Assembly (NCBI GenBank): GCA_001661245.1
Contig: KV454011.1
Coordinates: 1-64,000, forward strand
DNA from: Pachysolen tannophilus NRRL Y-2460
Taxonomy: Eukaryota > Ascomycota > Pichiomycetes > Alaninales > Pachysolenaceae
DNA length: 64,000 bases
Direction: 5' to 3'
Position numbers and translations under genes: made by a program
The notes under the pieces: model-generated
What the model was told of the DNA's origin: nothing
Database searches by the model: none
The model's input: only the letters and a program-made list of their open reading frames with translations
Shown: one piece after another, positions 40,023 to 50,193 of the stretch
Numbering within the stretch: the first letter of the stretch is position 1
How the letters are laid out: every line of letters begins with the position of its first letter

Positions 40023-42224
40023 TCATCTTTGTAATTGTTGATTTATAAATTTGCAGAAACTTTTATCTTCGATTTTTAGACTATCAATGTCATGTATGAA
40101 CAATTTTTTAAAAGATTTACTATATTTTTTTAAATTATTTTTTTGATAAATTGTATTTTCAATTTTTGAACTTGGACCACAGTCTGCAAAATCGTAAATT
40201 GCTGTAAATAACAAATCATGAATATCAATTTTAGAATTTTTAATAAGTTCTAAATTTGTATTTGTAAAGGCTGAAAGCAGTTGTTGCTCATTTGATCCAA
40301 AAGATCGTTTTTCTTTCTCATTATTATTCAACTTAATGATACCATTCTTCTGTATTAAAATTTCCTTTTTAATTATTTTAAAAAAATTATTATAATTGAA
40401 CAGAGTTAAAAATAATGGATATTGAACATTTTTCTTAAAATAATCAATAAAAGTTTTTTTATAGTTGTAACTTACAGAATTTGGTCTTTGACTCAATTCA
40501 CTAGTAGCTTTCTCTTTATAAAAAGATAATGTTCTAGTATCATTCACAGGATCATGCTGAATATTAAAACTAAAAGCATCTCCCAGAACATGGTTATCCA
40601 GTAAGGAATGATATCTTATAATATCTGGATCTCTGTTAACCAATTTATATTTTTCATCAAACACAAATGATGCAGCAAATAAAGTTTCGGTTAAACTATG
40701 GTTTTCAAATTCTTCTTGTATTATTTTTCCATCTTCTGAAGTGGTACCAGAATTACTTGCTCCATCGTTTCTATTAACTCCTTCTAAAGAAGATGAAGAT
40801 GATGAAGGAATGTGCACGCCTGTTATTAAAGGATAATAGATTTGATTGTAATAATCGTAATATAATGATAATAATAACGTCCTAAAATGATATTTTTTAT
40901 TCATGAAAAATTGTGATGAATCAGTAGTTGAATCAATTAAAGTAGATTCTGTGCCATGGAATGGAATATTATCACCAAAACTTGTTTTGAAAATTTCTTC
41001 ATTGACATAATATTTATCCTTACCAAATTTATTTAATTTATCTTCTTTTACACCGTTTACATTAAAAGATGTGATATCATAAAATAATGGATTTGTCAAT
41101 CTTTTGGAATATTTTTCAGACCAAAAAATGAGATTTTCAACATCATTGTATTCATTCTCACTAAATAAATGATCTATGTTGTTTAAGACCAAATTCCCAG
41201 ATTTTAAAACCATCATTTTTTCAAAAGAAATACCAAAAATTAGAATAGCTTTCTTCAAGAAATTTTCATTAAAACCAAGTTTTTCGGAAGCGTTGACTTC
41301 AAAATTGTTGATAAAATTATCCCAATTTGGTACTAATACGCAAGAAGCATCCAATGTTGATTCCAATAAGTAAGTTTGACAAAAATCTTTAATATAATGG
41401 TCTTGTAAAATATCATTTGTCCGTGATTGAAAGACAACTTTTATTGGAATTTGAGAATTAACTTTTTCCAATGAACGTATGGTTAGCATTGTTTTAAACA
41501 CATTTTCTAACGAACTCTTATTATCCAATTCATTTAAGATGACTACTCCATTGGTGTTTCCAACATAAGAATTCTCATAAATTTTTCTAAATGATTTTTC
41601 TCTTTGTAATAAATTTAGCAATAATTTACCATGCATACCTGCTAACGAATTTAAATCCAAATTTGACAAATCAGTGAGTACATTATTTTGCATCAATAAA
41701 TCCTTAGTAACTATATCAGTTATATCAGTTTGTCTTTTAAACCTTAGCATTTGTTGATTTTTGTCATTATCTATGAACTTATTTGTAGTTTCAAAATTAT
41801 TGATTATAAAAGCATTTGGCTTATTAGCTTGTAATAAATCCTTGATGATAACTTTCAAAAAATTCGAATTCTTTAAATCCACTTCTTTAATTAAATTGGG
41901 ATTTTTATTATTAAAATTCACTGTGAAAAATGAAGAGAAAATTCTTGTAAGAACCCCATCAGTTTGCAAATATTCTTGATTTTGCAGTTGAATTCGTACC
42001 TGACCATCTTCCAGATTCCTAACTCTGTTTCTTAATTGATTTTCTAAAGAAATTCTCTCTTGTTGCTGATAAGTCAGAGTTAAAAAAATCCAAAGGAAAA
42101 AAACACAAAATAATACCACTCTAACGTACTTCGAATACCTCTTTCGTTTTAAATATCTATTAACTGAAGGTATGCTTGCAGCTGAAGAATTTCGTCTGTG
42201 GACCGTACTATTACTCCGAATCAT
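40023..42224 (-). CDS. Golgi mannosyltransferase family (MNN1/MNN2-type), divergent
   Basis: 733 residues from the ATG at 42224 (MIRSNS); the frame extends 9 codons to a TTG which is not used. Type II membrane protein: basic cytosolic tail, signal-anchor VVLFCVFFLWIFLTLTY at about 30-50, then a lumenal domain. Recognisable family blocks are GVVILNELDNKSSLENVF, IPIKVVF, NFLKKAILIFGISFEKMMVL and LIFWSEKYSKRLTNPLFYDI, parallel to Mnn2/Mnn1 (Mannosyl_trans3). The usual DxD (LDADN) is replaced by K341-S-G-N. The donor-binding site is therefore atypical, so catalysis is uncertain. Family role: elongation of N-glycan mannan. Confidence 0.65.
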   Translation of the reverse strand: MIRSNSTVHRRNSSAASIPSVNRYLKRKRYSKYVRVVLFCVFFLWIFLTLTYQQQERISLENQLRNRVRNLEDGQVRIQLQNQEYLQTDGVLTRIFSSFFTVNFNNKNPNLIKEVDLKNSNFLKVIIKDLLQANKPNAFIINNFETTNKFIDNDKNQQMLRFKRQTDITDIVTKDLLMQNNVLTDLSNLDLNSLAGMHGKLLLNLLQREKSFRKIYENSYVGNTNGVVILNELDNKSSLENVFKTMLTIRSLEKVNSQIPIKVVFQSRTNDILQDHYIKDFCQTYLLESTLDASCVLVPNWDNFINNFEVNASEKLGFNENFLKKAILIFGISFEKMMVLKSGNLVLNNIDHLFSENEYNDVENLIFWSEKYSKRLTNPLFYDITSFNVNGVKEDKLNKFGKDKYYVNEEIFKTSFGDNIPFHGTESTLIDSTTDSSQFFMNKKYHFRTLLLSLYYDYYNQIYYPLITGVHIPSSSSSSLEGVNRNDGASNSGTTSEDGKIIQEEFENHSLTETLFAASFVFDEKYKLVNRDPDIIRYHSLLDNHVLGDAFSFNIQHDPVNDTRTLSFYKEKATSELSQRPNSVSYNYKKTFIDYFKKNVQYPLFLTLFNYNNFFKIIKKEILIQKNGIIKLNNNEKEKRSFGSNEQQLLSAFTNTNLELIKNSKIDIHDLLFTAIYDFADCGPSSKIENTIYQKNNLKKYSKSFKKLFIHDIDSLKIEDKSFCKFINQQLQR

Positions 42225-43156
42225 GATCCCAATTTTTTTTTTATATAACAAAATTTAGAAAAAAAAAGAATGAGACTACTTGAAATAAAATAAGGCCACT
42301 GAGTGAATTATAAATATATATATATGTACTTCTTTTTCTGATATCAACTATTGGAGATGGTACTTACTTATATTAGAATAAAAAAAAATGAAAAGAAAAG
42401 AAAGCATTATAGTTTTTCAAAAAAGAATGAATAGGCATAAAACTTTTCTAAAAATCAAATATCTCAAAAAGTAAAGTTTTAGTTATTATCAAAGCTATGA
42501 AGTTAAGCAGTTACAAGTTCAAGTCAGAAAGGAAAATTTCAAAGTTAAATCCTCGATTATGCATGTCTGATGAGGGATCAACGGTACTAATACTTCCAGA
42601 CTTTTTTTTTTTTCCAACAAAAACGGTTATCTTTTTTTTTTTTTCTAAAAAAAAAATGATTCTAAACTTAAGATATAGCAAGATTAGAAATATATATCAA
42701 AAATAAACTCTCCCACTAATTGAAAGAATCATCACATAAAAATGATAAAAAATCCCCAAGGTCAATCAGATACATCATTAAACTGTATCTATCTATTATT
42801 TGGTCTTTACTAGCTTAACCCTGCATATAGATCACTATATGTCTCAAAAAAAATTCTGGTCAAATTTCATGTGTCACTAATGGTTTTTTGATTTTTTGAT
42901 TTTTTGGAAAAATGGCAGATTTTATAAATGTCACCTGTGACGCAAATGCCACAGTATGTCATGTCGTTTATTTTTTAGAAATGGCTTTTATAGCAACTAG
43001 TGAAGATTAGATAGATGGGTAATTTATTGTTTAATTAATTTATATTGATTTGCTTTGGTTTTTTCTTTTTATCTATTTTTTTTTTTCTTTGTCTCATTGG
43101 AAATCAATTTCCATTTCTTCTTGTGTGTTTTATTTTTTGAAAGTTGAGAGTTAAAG
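42225..43156. other. MNN-type gene and DsbA-like gene divergent region
   Basis: 930 bp, AT-rich with poly-A/T runs; no gene recognised. A short open frame at 42497-42706 is low complexity. Confidence 0.45.
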
Positions 43157-43792
43157 ATGTCAATTTCACCATTGTATGCTGCTTCTCATATCTTCAAATC
43201 TTCAGTTGCGAAGCCAACAGCAGATCTGGCACATAAGGTCCAGTTGTATCTAGATTATGATTGTCCCTTTTCCAAAAAGTTATTTAATAAATTTACTGAG
43301 GAAGTTATACCAGCTTTGGATTCAAAGTATCCAGGTAAATTTGAGTTCATATTTATGAATGTTCCTCAGCCATGGCACCCTACTTCGACTCTAATGCATG
43401 AAGTAGCGGTTGCAGTGGCTAAGTTGCAACCCCAATCATTTTGGAAATTTAGCAATATTTTATTTCAAAATCAAGATCATTTCTTTGATACTGAGACTTA
43501 TAATAAGACAAGGCTGGAAATCTATAAAGATTTGATCAACTTGGCTCAATCAAATTTAGATATTGATGGTAAGGATATTGAAAAATTGGTTGAAATTAAG
43601 CCTGCCAAAAATGGTCAACCTAGTAATTCAGGCAATTTAATTGCTCCTGACTTTAAATATTTTGTGAGATATCATAGAACTATAGGTGTCTTAGTCACCC
43701 CTACGGTTTTCGTTGATGGAATTAGTAACCCATCAATTGAATCATCAACCCCTGTTGAAAAAGTTGTAGAATTATTTGAAAAAATTTTATAG
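43157..43792 (+). CDS. DsbA-like thioredoxin-fold protein with CxxS motif
   Basis: 211 residues. The N-terminal strand LYLDYDCPFSKKLF at about 30-43 holds a CPFS site, a thioredoxin-fold active-site position with a single Cys (CxxS). The C-terminal half has VLVTPTVFVDG, the cis-Pro loop and strand typical of DsbA-like folds (thioredoxin_4). No signal peptide or membrane segment is seen. Similar uncharacterised proteins are common in fungi. CxxS sites can act in monothiol exchange or have lost redox function. Exact role unknown. Confidence 0.65.
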   Translation: MSISPLYAASHIFKSSVAKPTADLAHKVQLYLDYDCPFSKKLFNKFTEEVIPALDSKYPGKFEFIFMNVPQPWHPTSTLMHEVAVAVAKLQPQSFWKFSNILFQNQDHFFDTETYNKTRLEIYKDLINLAQSNLDIDGKDIEKLVEIKPAKNGQPSNSGNLIAPDFKYFVRYHRTIGVLVTPTVFVDGISNPSIESSTPVEKVVELFEKIL

Positions 43793-43967
43793 CTTTTTTA
43801 CTTCTACTTTATTTTTTAAGGAAGAAAATAAATAATTTATAATTGATATAGGTCGTAGCTAAGAAAATATATATAAAGAGAAAAAAAAAACTAAATAATA
43901 GTACAAAGTCTTGATATAAAATCTGTCCTAAAAAGAAGAAGCAAAAAAAAAGAAAACTTGTATTCAT

Positions 43968-45725
43968 TCAACACCAGAAATGACAAAATTTTTTCCAAAA
44001 TGAATGTGTTTTACGTTGTTCTTTTTCTTCAAGTTTTTCCATCTTTAATACATCTGCATCAAAAAATGTTCTATCTGAGACAATATCAATATCTTCTGCC
44101 CTGAGGAAAAGTTTCCAATTTTTCTTGTATATCTTATGACAGACGTAGAAAACTAATAATACACATCCTCCTAAATAACTTTGGAAAAAATTGTTTGCAT
44201 TTGGTTTACCATCTCCACCTGCAGGCCATAAACCTACCCAAAACTGAGCTATTAAGATTAAAATATCAATAGTAACAGCATAATACGAACCAATTAATCC
44301 AGTATTTGCTACATATCCCAACTCATCAGTTGAATGACCCTGAGCTTTAAGGGCCGCTCTAAACCGAATATGTGAAATACAAATTGACATCCAAGTAAAA
44401 ATTTGACTTAAACCTGAAATTGCTAATAACCAGTTGAATATAGTTTCTTCTTGATCACAAGCTGCTACAAAGGAAAATAATCCGAAAAATGCAGAAATTG
44501 CTAAAGCTCTTGATGGTCTACCCAGTCTGTCAATATAGTTGAAAAACTTTGGAGCAAACCCTTGTTCGGATAAACTTTGTAAAGTTCTTGAAGCAGAATA
44601 TAAGGCAGAGTTACCAACGGATAAAACTGAAAGTAAAATAACGGCATTAATTATATGTGGTACGACTTTAACATGATGTAATTTGGCGGAAAGAACAAAT
44701 GGTGAAGCATGAGTTGCACTTTCACCGGAACCCATCAACTCGTCAGAGTTACTTGGTACTAATAATCCTACTAAAGTTAAAGACCCTAAAAAGAAAACAA
44801 CAATTCTCCAAAACAATTGTTTTGATGCAGTTGGAATTGTCTTTCTTGGATTTGCTTGTTCTGCACATGTAAGAACAACAAATTCACTTTGACCAAGTGA
44901 AAATGCTGCAGTAACGAAAACTGTACATAAACCTTTAAATCCATAATTAAAAGCACCTGGATCATGCCAATACCTTCCACCAATGTATTCATTATCTGGA
45001 TTTTTACCACAATCAACAATAATACCAAATAATATAAACCCAGTCAACATTATCACTTTACAACTGTTAAAGAAAAATTCAGCTTCTCCATAACCTTTTG
45101 ATCCACAAAAATTTATAATTACAATCAACACATAAAATATTGCTACAAATGCATCCGGATTAACAGTAGTTGTCCAATATTTTATTGTTATGGAACCAGT
45201 AACCAACTCTAATGAAATAACACAAAGCCACTGTATACAATAATTCCAACCAACACTAAAACCAAAAGATTCATCTATAAGTCTTGCAGCGTATGCATTA
45301 AACCCACCACTAAGGTTTTGATAAGCAACGGCTAATTCACCTCCACTTTGAATGGTTGGGAACAACATCGTTCCCACTATAGCATAACCAATTAATAAAC
45401 TCAGAGGACCACCTTTAACTAAACTTTTGGCAGAACCAACTAAAAGACCTGTACCTATACCTGTGGATAGAGCAATCATAATAACATGACGTGTATGCAA
45501 ATCTTGTTTTAACTTGATTTTTCTATCATCTCTTATTATAACTTGACTTTCATCTTCTTCTTCTTCTTCTTCAAAACAAGTCTCATCGTCTTGATTCCTT
45601 CTAAACGAATCAACAACTCTAGTCCATCTTGATTTCACAGGTTGAAATGAACCCGTTTTCATGACATTCAAGTCCGACGTCGTTTCCAGCTCCTGTTCAA
45701 CAGAGCAATCAGTTTTCTTAAGCAT
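43968..45725 (-). CDS. Amino-acid permease (YAT/AAP family)
   Basis: 585 residues with about 12 membrane segments. Seen: a cytosolic N-terminus of about 85 residues with an acidic run (EEEEEEDE, from a GAA/GAG triplet repeat), RHVIMIALSTGIGTGLLVGS as the first transmembrane motif, the permease signature around GELAVAYQNLSGGFNAYAARL, and the C-terminal FWC palmitoylation-type ending. These are hallmarks of the GAP1/AGP1/GNP1 family of plasma-membrane amino-acid:proton symporters. Substrate range not deducible. It is codirectional with the ARO80-like regulator upstream. Regulatory sequence not resolved. Confidence 0.88.
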   Translation of the reverse strand: MLKKTDCSVEQELETTSDLNVMKTGSFQPVKSRWTRVVDSFRRNQDDETCFEEEEEEDESQVIIRDDRKIKLKQDLHTRHVIMIALSTGIGTGLLVGSAKSLVKGGPLSLLIGYAIVGTMLFPTIQSGGELAVAYQNLSGGFNAYAARLIDESFGFSVGWNYCIQWLCVISLELVTGSITIKYWTTTVNPDAFVAIFYVLIVIINFCGSKGYGEAEFFFNSCKVIMLTGFILFGIIVDCGKNPDNEYIGGRYWHDPGAFNYGFKGLCTVFVTAAFSLGQSEFVVLTCAEQANPRKTIPTASKQLFWRIVVFFLGSLTLVGLLVPSNSDELMGSGESATHASPFVLSAKLHHVKVVPHIINAVILLSVLSVGNSALYSASRTLQSLSEQGFAPKFFNYIDRLGRPSRALAISAFFGLFSFVAACDQEETIFNWLLAISGLSQIFTWMSICISHIRFRAALKAQGHSTDELGYVANTGLIGSYYAVTIDILILIAQFWVGLWPAGGDGKPNANNFFQSYLGGCVLLVFYVCHKIYKKNWKLFLRAEDIDIVSDRTFFDADVLKMEKLEEKEQRKTHSFWKKFCHFWC

Positions 45726-46276
45726 TACACTGAATAATTAATGTGTAGTATAAGCAAAACAAAGTATAGAAAACTCCGAAATATTTAAAACTATTTTTTT
45801 ATTTTTTCTTTTTTTTATTCTTTTTTTTTATATGTTCTCATTAAATTATTATAAATGATATTATTCTACTTATATGATCAGCTCTACGAGACGAAAACTT
45901 TTCTAATAAACTCTTAGGTAAAATAGCTTTTACCCCCAAAATCAAGTAAAACGGGAAACTATTAGCAGTAAAAGCCGTCTTAAAACTACATCTTGTGCGG
46001 CGATGGGATTGTCTTATGCATAAAAATAAAATATTCTGCATACGCCATTGCCTAACCTCTCTATTTGTTCCTTATTTGGACGAAAAAAATTTTTTTGATG
46101 TATTTTTATACACGGGAAGATGTTTAGGGAAGGTGATGCGGTGTTGACCGCAGTGTTAAAATATACATCAAGTGTACACCGAGTGTAGATCAAGTGTAGA
46201 TCAAGTACAATTTGTGATAATGAAGCTGAAGTCTATTTATTAAATTATATTATTTACTTTAAACTACTAGGTGAGT
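45726..46276. other. Permease promoter region with 11-bp tandem repeat
   Basis: 551 bp. GCCG..CGGC half-sites lie near 45975-46005 (TGCGGCGA), weakly like SPS-sensor Stp1 sites. Four units of an 11-bp repeat are at 46165-46208. No gene recognised. Confidence 0.35.
46165..46208. repeat. 11-bp x 4 degenerate tandem repeat
   Basis: Units ACATCAAGTGT, ACACCGAGTGT, AGATCAAGTGT and AGATCAAGTAC at 46165, 46176, 46187 and 46198. Confidence 0.75.
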
Positions 46277-49200
46277 TTAGTCTACCTTGTTGATATGTTG
46301 TTCAATCATTTCGGTCCATGGCTCAACAAAATCTAAACCAATTCCACCATTGTCATTGTTAAACCAGTCGAATACTGTATCTGGAGGAAATGGATAGAAA
46401 TCTTGGTCTAAAGGATGAGTGTCAGTAACGTTAAGTTTCCCATGTTGGAGGTTTTCATTATTGGCAACGTTATTTGTTTGCTGTTTTTGGAATTGAGAAA
46501 CACTAGAATTTTTATGTAAATGTTTTTGTGTATCCTCTTTTTCATTGTTGAGATTGTCTATAGAGCATGATTGCTCGTTTCCTGGTTCCTGATTATTTTC
46601 CCACCCTTTTTCAAGATTGGAATGTCTTTTGGAAGCAATTTTTATTTTCATTTCAGAGCATAAATACATCAAGATGGTTGAATATCTGGTACAAAGATGT
46701 AACTCATCAGGGGAAGCCTCTCTTAAAGTGATGGCGGCTTTTTGAATAATACTTAAAACTTCTTCTAATGGGATCAACGATAATGCAACAATCTTTGAAT
46801 TCACTGTAGTTCCACTATTTGTAGAGTTATTTGATGATTGTAATGATGTAATCGTTAAATAATACTTGACAACAAATGCAACAGCTCTAACAACTCTAGT
46901 TACCCATCTAACAGGCATATATTTTAACATTTTCAATCTATGAATTCTTTGAGTACATGCTAACATTTCTTTTGCTGAATTAAAAGCTAGCTCAACGTAT
47001 TTGGCAGATTTGGATATCTCGTCTAATCTTAATTCGTTTTGTTTCTTGTTATATTTTTCGGACCCACTACTATTACTATTGACCGCTTTATTTTGATTGA
47101 AATCAGTTAATGCCAATGAATAAATATATAATCTAGCATAGTAATAATCAAAAATTAAAGATTCTCTATCCACTTGATTATTCAATTCTTTAGAATATTT
47201 TGAATTAAAGTTTAATATCTGCTGATTATGAGAATTAATACTATGGAAATTATGAATATTTGAAGTAACTAATAAGCTTTTGAATCTCTTGTGCCAATTT
47301 TCTAATAACGGAGAAAGAATGTTTAAAATGGCCAAATTTTGCCTCTTATTCAATGCTTCTAATTTTGGTCTAACAACGTACAAATTTTCAAAACATATTG
47401 ACATAATTTGCAACAACTCAATCTTAGCCTTTTGCATCTTTGAGAATTTTAATTTTGTATCTGTTTTATGTCTTAATCCTTCCTCGTCATCATTCAATAC
47501 AAGATCATCCTCATCTGCTTCTTTATGTTTTGATTTTTTCGTTTTTTCGTTAACGTTATTAAGTACATTTGTTTCTTCTCCTTCATCTTCATCATCAGTG
47601 TCTAAATCAATCTCTGATAATGAATTTGACAACATTGATCGCCTACTAACGTTCATAGCACAATGTGTCTCACTTATATGACATGCTAAAAATACACGAG
47701 AACTATTTTCCATGAAACCCATATCTTGAGCCAATCTGACTGCTGAACCAATCAACATCCAACCCATTCTTGCACTTCTTCTCATGGCCCCTAGCCCAGC
47801 CAATCCATCGCCATCACCAGAACTATCTGGTCCTGATTGTATGTTTGCTTCATCTCCGTCATTATACTCCGGTTTATTTGCATAATCAGACCATCTCCAA
47901 TGAATGGCTCTCGGATTCCATTCTGTGAAAAGTAAAAAAGAAAACACCGTTCCAATCGATCTCGTAGAGGCCTCAGCCCAAACAGTTTGTGAAATCAATC
48001 GTTGACAATATATCCATAATCTTTCATGAACTTCTATATGAGAATGTACAGTGTTACTTTTAGAAGCATCATTTAATTCAGCATTTTCTTGCATATTTTT
48101 CACATTTTCATTGGCTTCTTCTGTTTCTGTGAAGGAGTGATAACGGGAACTGATAGTTAAAATTGCACATAGTAAAATTGGATATCCTGCTAATATGTCT
48201 GGATCCATCAAATTAGGAGGAATGTGTGGGAAAAAGGGATGCATTGTAGTGAAAAACAAGTTAATCAATTTTCTCGCACCCCTTTCCGATAAAATTGAAT
48301 CTTCCCCAATGTATTCAATATCAGATAATCTTGATGAAGGTTTAGGTATGACACTTTCTAGATGATCTACCATGGGCATTGAAAATTGCTGACTTGAGTT
48401 TTTTGCAGTGATAATAGGACGAGCTGATGAAAATTTCAGATTTTGTATAGAAGAATCTTGTTGGAAATCTGGCGATGTATAATTTGATGAAGTAGAATTT
48501 GCAGTTGTCAAAGGCTGCGAAGTTGCAGCAGTATATGTGTTTAAATCCAGATCTGAATTTTCACGTGAGATTAACTTGCTGGTGTTACTCACTTTATCCA
48601 AAGCATTGTGTTTTTCCCTTGCATCAATTCTATCTCTTTCGTCTGCCTTTGCAAAATTACCAGCTGCTTTTGCTAAAAATTCTAAAGCATTTTGATCACT
48701 ATTAAACTGAGTTATATCTGATACTTGCCTATTATTATTTGAATTCTTTGTAGGTTCCAAAGGTTCTACAATATTATCCCTTGAGTTTGATCCTGGAACT
48801 TGTGGAGCTAAGACTCTTATAGGAGGTAAACTTGTGTCCACGTTACTATCCATATTTAACATTCTTCTTGTGTATTGATTTTGCACATCCCCAGAATTCG
48901 AATTTGAATTTGTATTTACTAAAGCTGTCGGAGGAGGTAGCTTACCATTCCTATCTTGATAACCTCTATTCAACTGATACTCATACAAATTGGAAGAGAC
49001 ATTCAGATTCAGAGCAACTTGGTTATAATTAGTTGGCAATATGGGTTTACTATTGTGGCTATTATTGTTATTATTATTATTATTACTATTAGCATTCAAC
49101 CCAGAGTATGAGGATTCTAAGATTCCTCGTGTAGGTGCTTTTTGGCTAGGCCACAATTGTGTTACAGTTCCATCATTTAAAATATTATTTTTGCTCGGTA

Positions 49201-49513
49201 ATTCTGATTCTTCTTCTATTTTACGTTTTTTGCCAGCTGAAAAATTTGCCGATCCACCTCTTCGACTTTCAACAAATATACATTCTCTTCTCTCTCTTCT
49301 ACAACGTGCACATGGTGGATCATTGGGAAAATCAACGCTTCCAAGATCACATTTAACCTTTCGTGTCCGACAGTTTAAACAAGCCTTATAATTCCTTTTA
49401 AATTTCTTTTGTTGTGGATCTGGGGAAGAGTTTCTTGAGCCAAAACTCTCATCAGCAACCGGAGATTTTTGTTGTTGGAAATCATTATCTCTAGAAGTTA
49501 TATGGCCGTTCAT
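46277..49513 (-). CDS. ARO80: Zn(II)2Cys6 transcription factor, ARO80-like
   Basis: 1078 residues. The zinc cluster near residues 44-80 reads CLNCRTRKVKCDLGSVDFPNDPPCARCRRERRECIF (described; C-x2-C-x6-C-x12-C-x2-C-x6-C), preceded by KRNYKA. The DLG.VD..ND/PHDPPCARC segment is very close to Aro80, activator of aromatic amino-acid catabolism. A long Asn/Ser-rich linker, then the fungal TF domain from about residue 410 (LFFTTMHPFFPHIPPNLMD, WSDYANKPEYN), then Asn-rich tail. S. cerevisiae Aro80 is 950 residues. Its neighbour is an amino-acid permease. Assignment rests on the zinc cluster. Confidence 0.65.
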   Translation of the reverse strand: MNGHITSRDNDFQQQKSPVADESFGSRNSSPDPQQKKFKRNYKACLNCRTRKVKCDLGSVDFPNDPPCARCRRERRECIFVESRRGGSANFSAGKKRKIEEESELPSKNNILNDGTVTQLWPSQKAPTRGILESSYSGLNANSNNNNNNNNSHNSKPILPTNYNQVALNLNVSSNLYEYQLNRGYQDRNGKLPPPTALVNTNSNSNSGDVQNQYTRRMLNMDSNVDTSLPPIRVLAPQVPGSNSRDNIVEPLEPTKNSNNNRQVSDITQFNSDQNALEFLAKAAGNFAKADERDRIDAREKHNALDKVSNTSKLISRENSDLDLNTYTAATSQPLTTANSTSSNYTSPDFQQDSSIQNLKFSSARPIITAKNSSQQFSMPMVDHLESVIPKPSSRLSDIEYIGEDSILSERGARKLINLFFTTMHPFFPHIPPNLMDPDILAGYPILLCAILTISSRYHSFTETEEANENVKNMQENAELNDASKSNTVHSHIEVHERLWIYCQRLISQTVWAEASTRSIGTVFSFLLFTEWNPRAIHWRWSDYANKPEYNDGDEANIQSGPDSSGDGDGLAGLGAMRRSARMGWMLIGSAVRLAQDMGFMENSSRVFLACHISETHCAMNVSRRSMLSNSLSEIDLDTDDEDEGEETNVLNNVNEKTKKSKHKEADEDDLVLNDDEEGLRHKTDTKLKFSKMQKAKIELLQIMSICFENLYVVRPKLEALNKRQNLAILNILSPLLENWHKRFKSLLVTSNIHNFHSINSHNQQILNFNSKYSKELNNQVDRESLIFDYYYARLYIYSLALTDFNQNKAVNSNSSGSEKYNKKQNELRLDEISKSAKYVELAFNSAKEMLACTQRIHRLKMLKYMPVRWVTRVVRAVAFVVKYYLTITSLQSSNNSTNSGTTVNSKIVALSLIPLEEVLSIIQKAAITLREASPDELHLCTRYSTILMYLCSEMKIKIASKRHSNLEKGWENNQEPGNEQSCSIDNLNNEKEDTQKHLHKNSSVSQFQKQQTNNVANNENLQHGKLNVTDTHPLDQDFYPFPPDTVFDWFNNDNGGIGLDFVEPWTEMIEQHINKVD

Positions 49514-50193
49514 GGTATTAAATCAACCTCTCAACCCGAAAAAAAAAAGCAAAAAAAAAAAAAAAAGGAAAAATTTGATTGCCCTCTTGCCCTTGTCAAA
49601 TCTCTTTTCAATTTCTTTCAACCTTCAAAAAGACAAGTAAACCTACAATAGGCAAAATTATCAATATTAAAACTTTTCAATAGTTTACTGACAAAAAATA
49701 AATAATTAATACCGAATGAATATGGTCATTAGATCTTCACATTCGTTGTGGTCCGTCAATAACCTTCCGCAGATTTTTCAGTCTTTTTCGGGTCTTCTGG
49801 AACTAAACTTCTCCGGAAATGGAGAAATCCTTAATTCCCTATAAAACCACTTTTCCTAGACGGAGAAAATATTTTTTTAATTTTGGAGACGGAGATTCAA
49901 AATTTTTCACTTTTCAGTTCAATGATCAAAGTGTGTTCAGGTCTTGAAACCGAGTAGTAGTATCGACCAAAGATTAAAATCTTACTAAATAGAGATATAC
50001 ACAATTAGTATAGGTATACCAAAGCTAAAAAGGCAATAAAATTATATTAAAACACAAATATATACTGGCAAAATATAAAAAAAAAAAAAAAAGAAAGAGA
50101 CAAATAGTTAACATATCACTTCAAAACCTTGTTTTTTTTTTTTTTCTTCTTCTTTTAAATTTCCTTATAGTTCACCATTTTTTTTTCAATAAT
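49514..50193. promoter_or_regulatory. ARO80-like promoter and RPL20 3' region
   Basis: 680 bp. AT-rich, with a GC-richer island near 49740-49880 (CTCCGGAAATGGAGAAATCC); poly-A at 50080-50095. No gene recognised. Confidence 0.4.
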
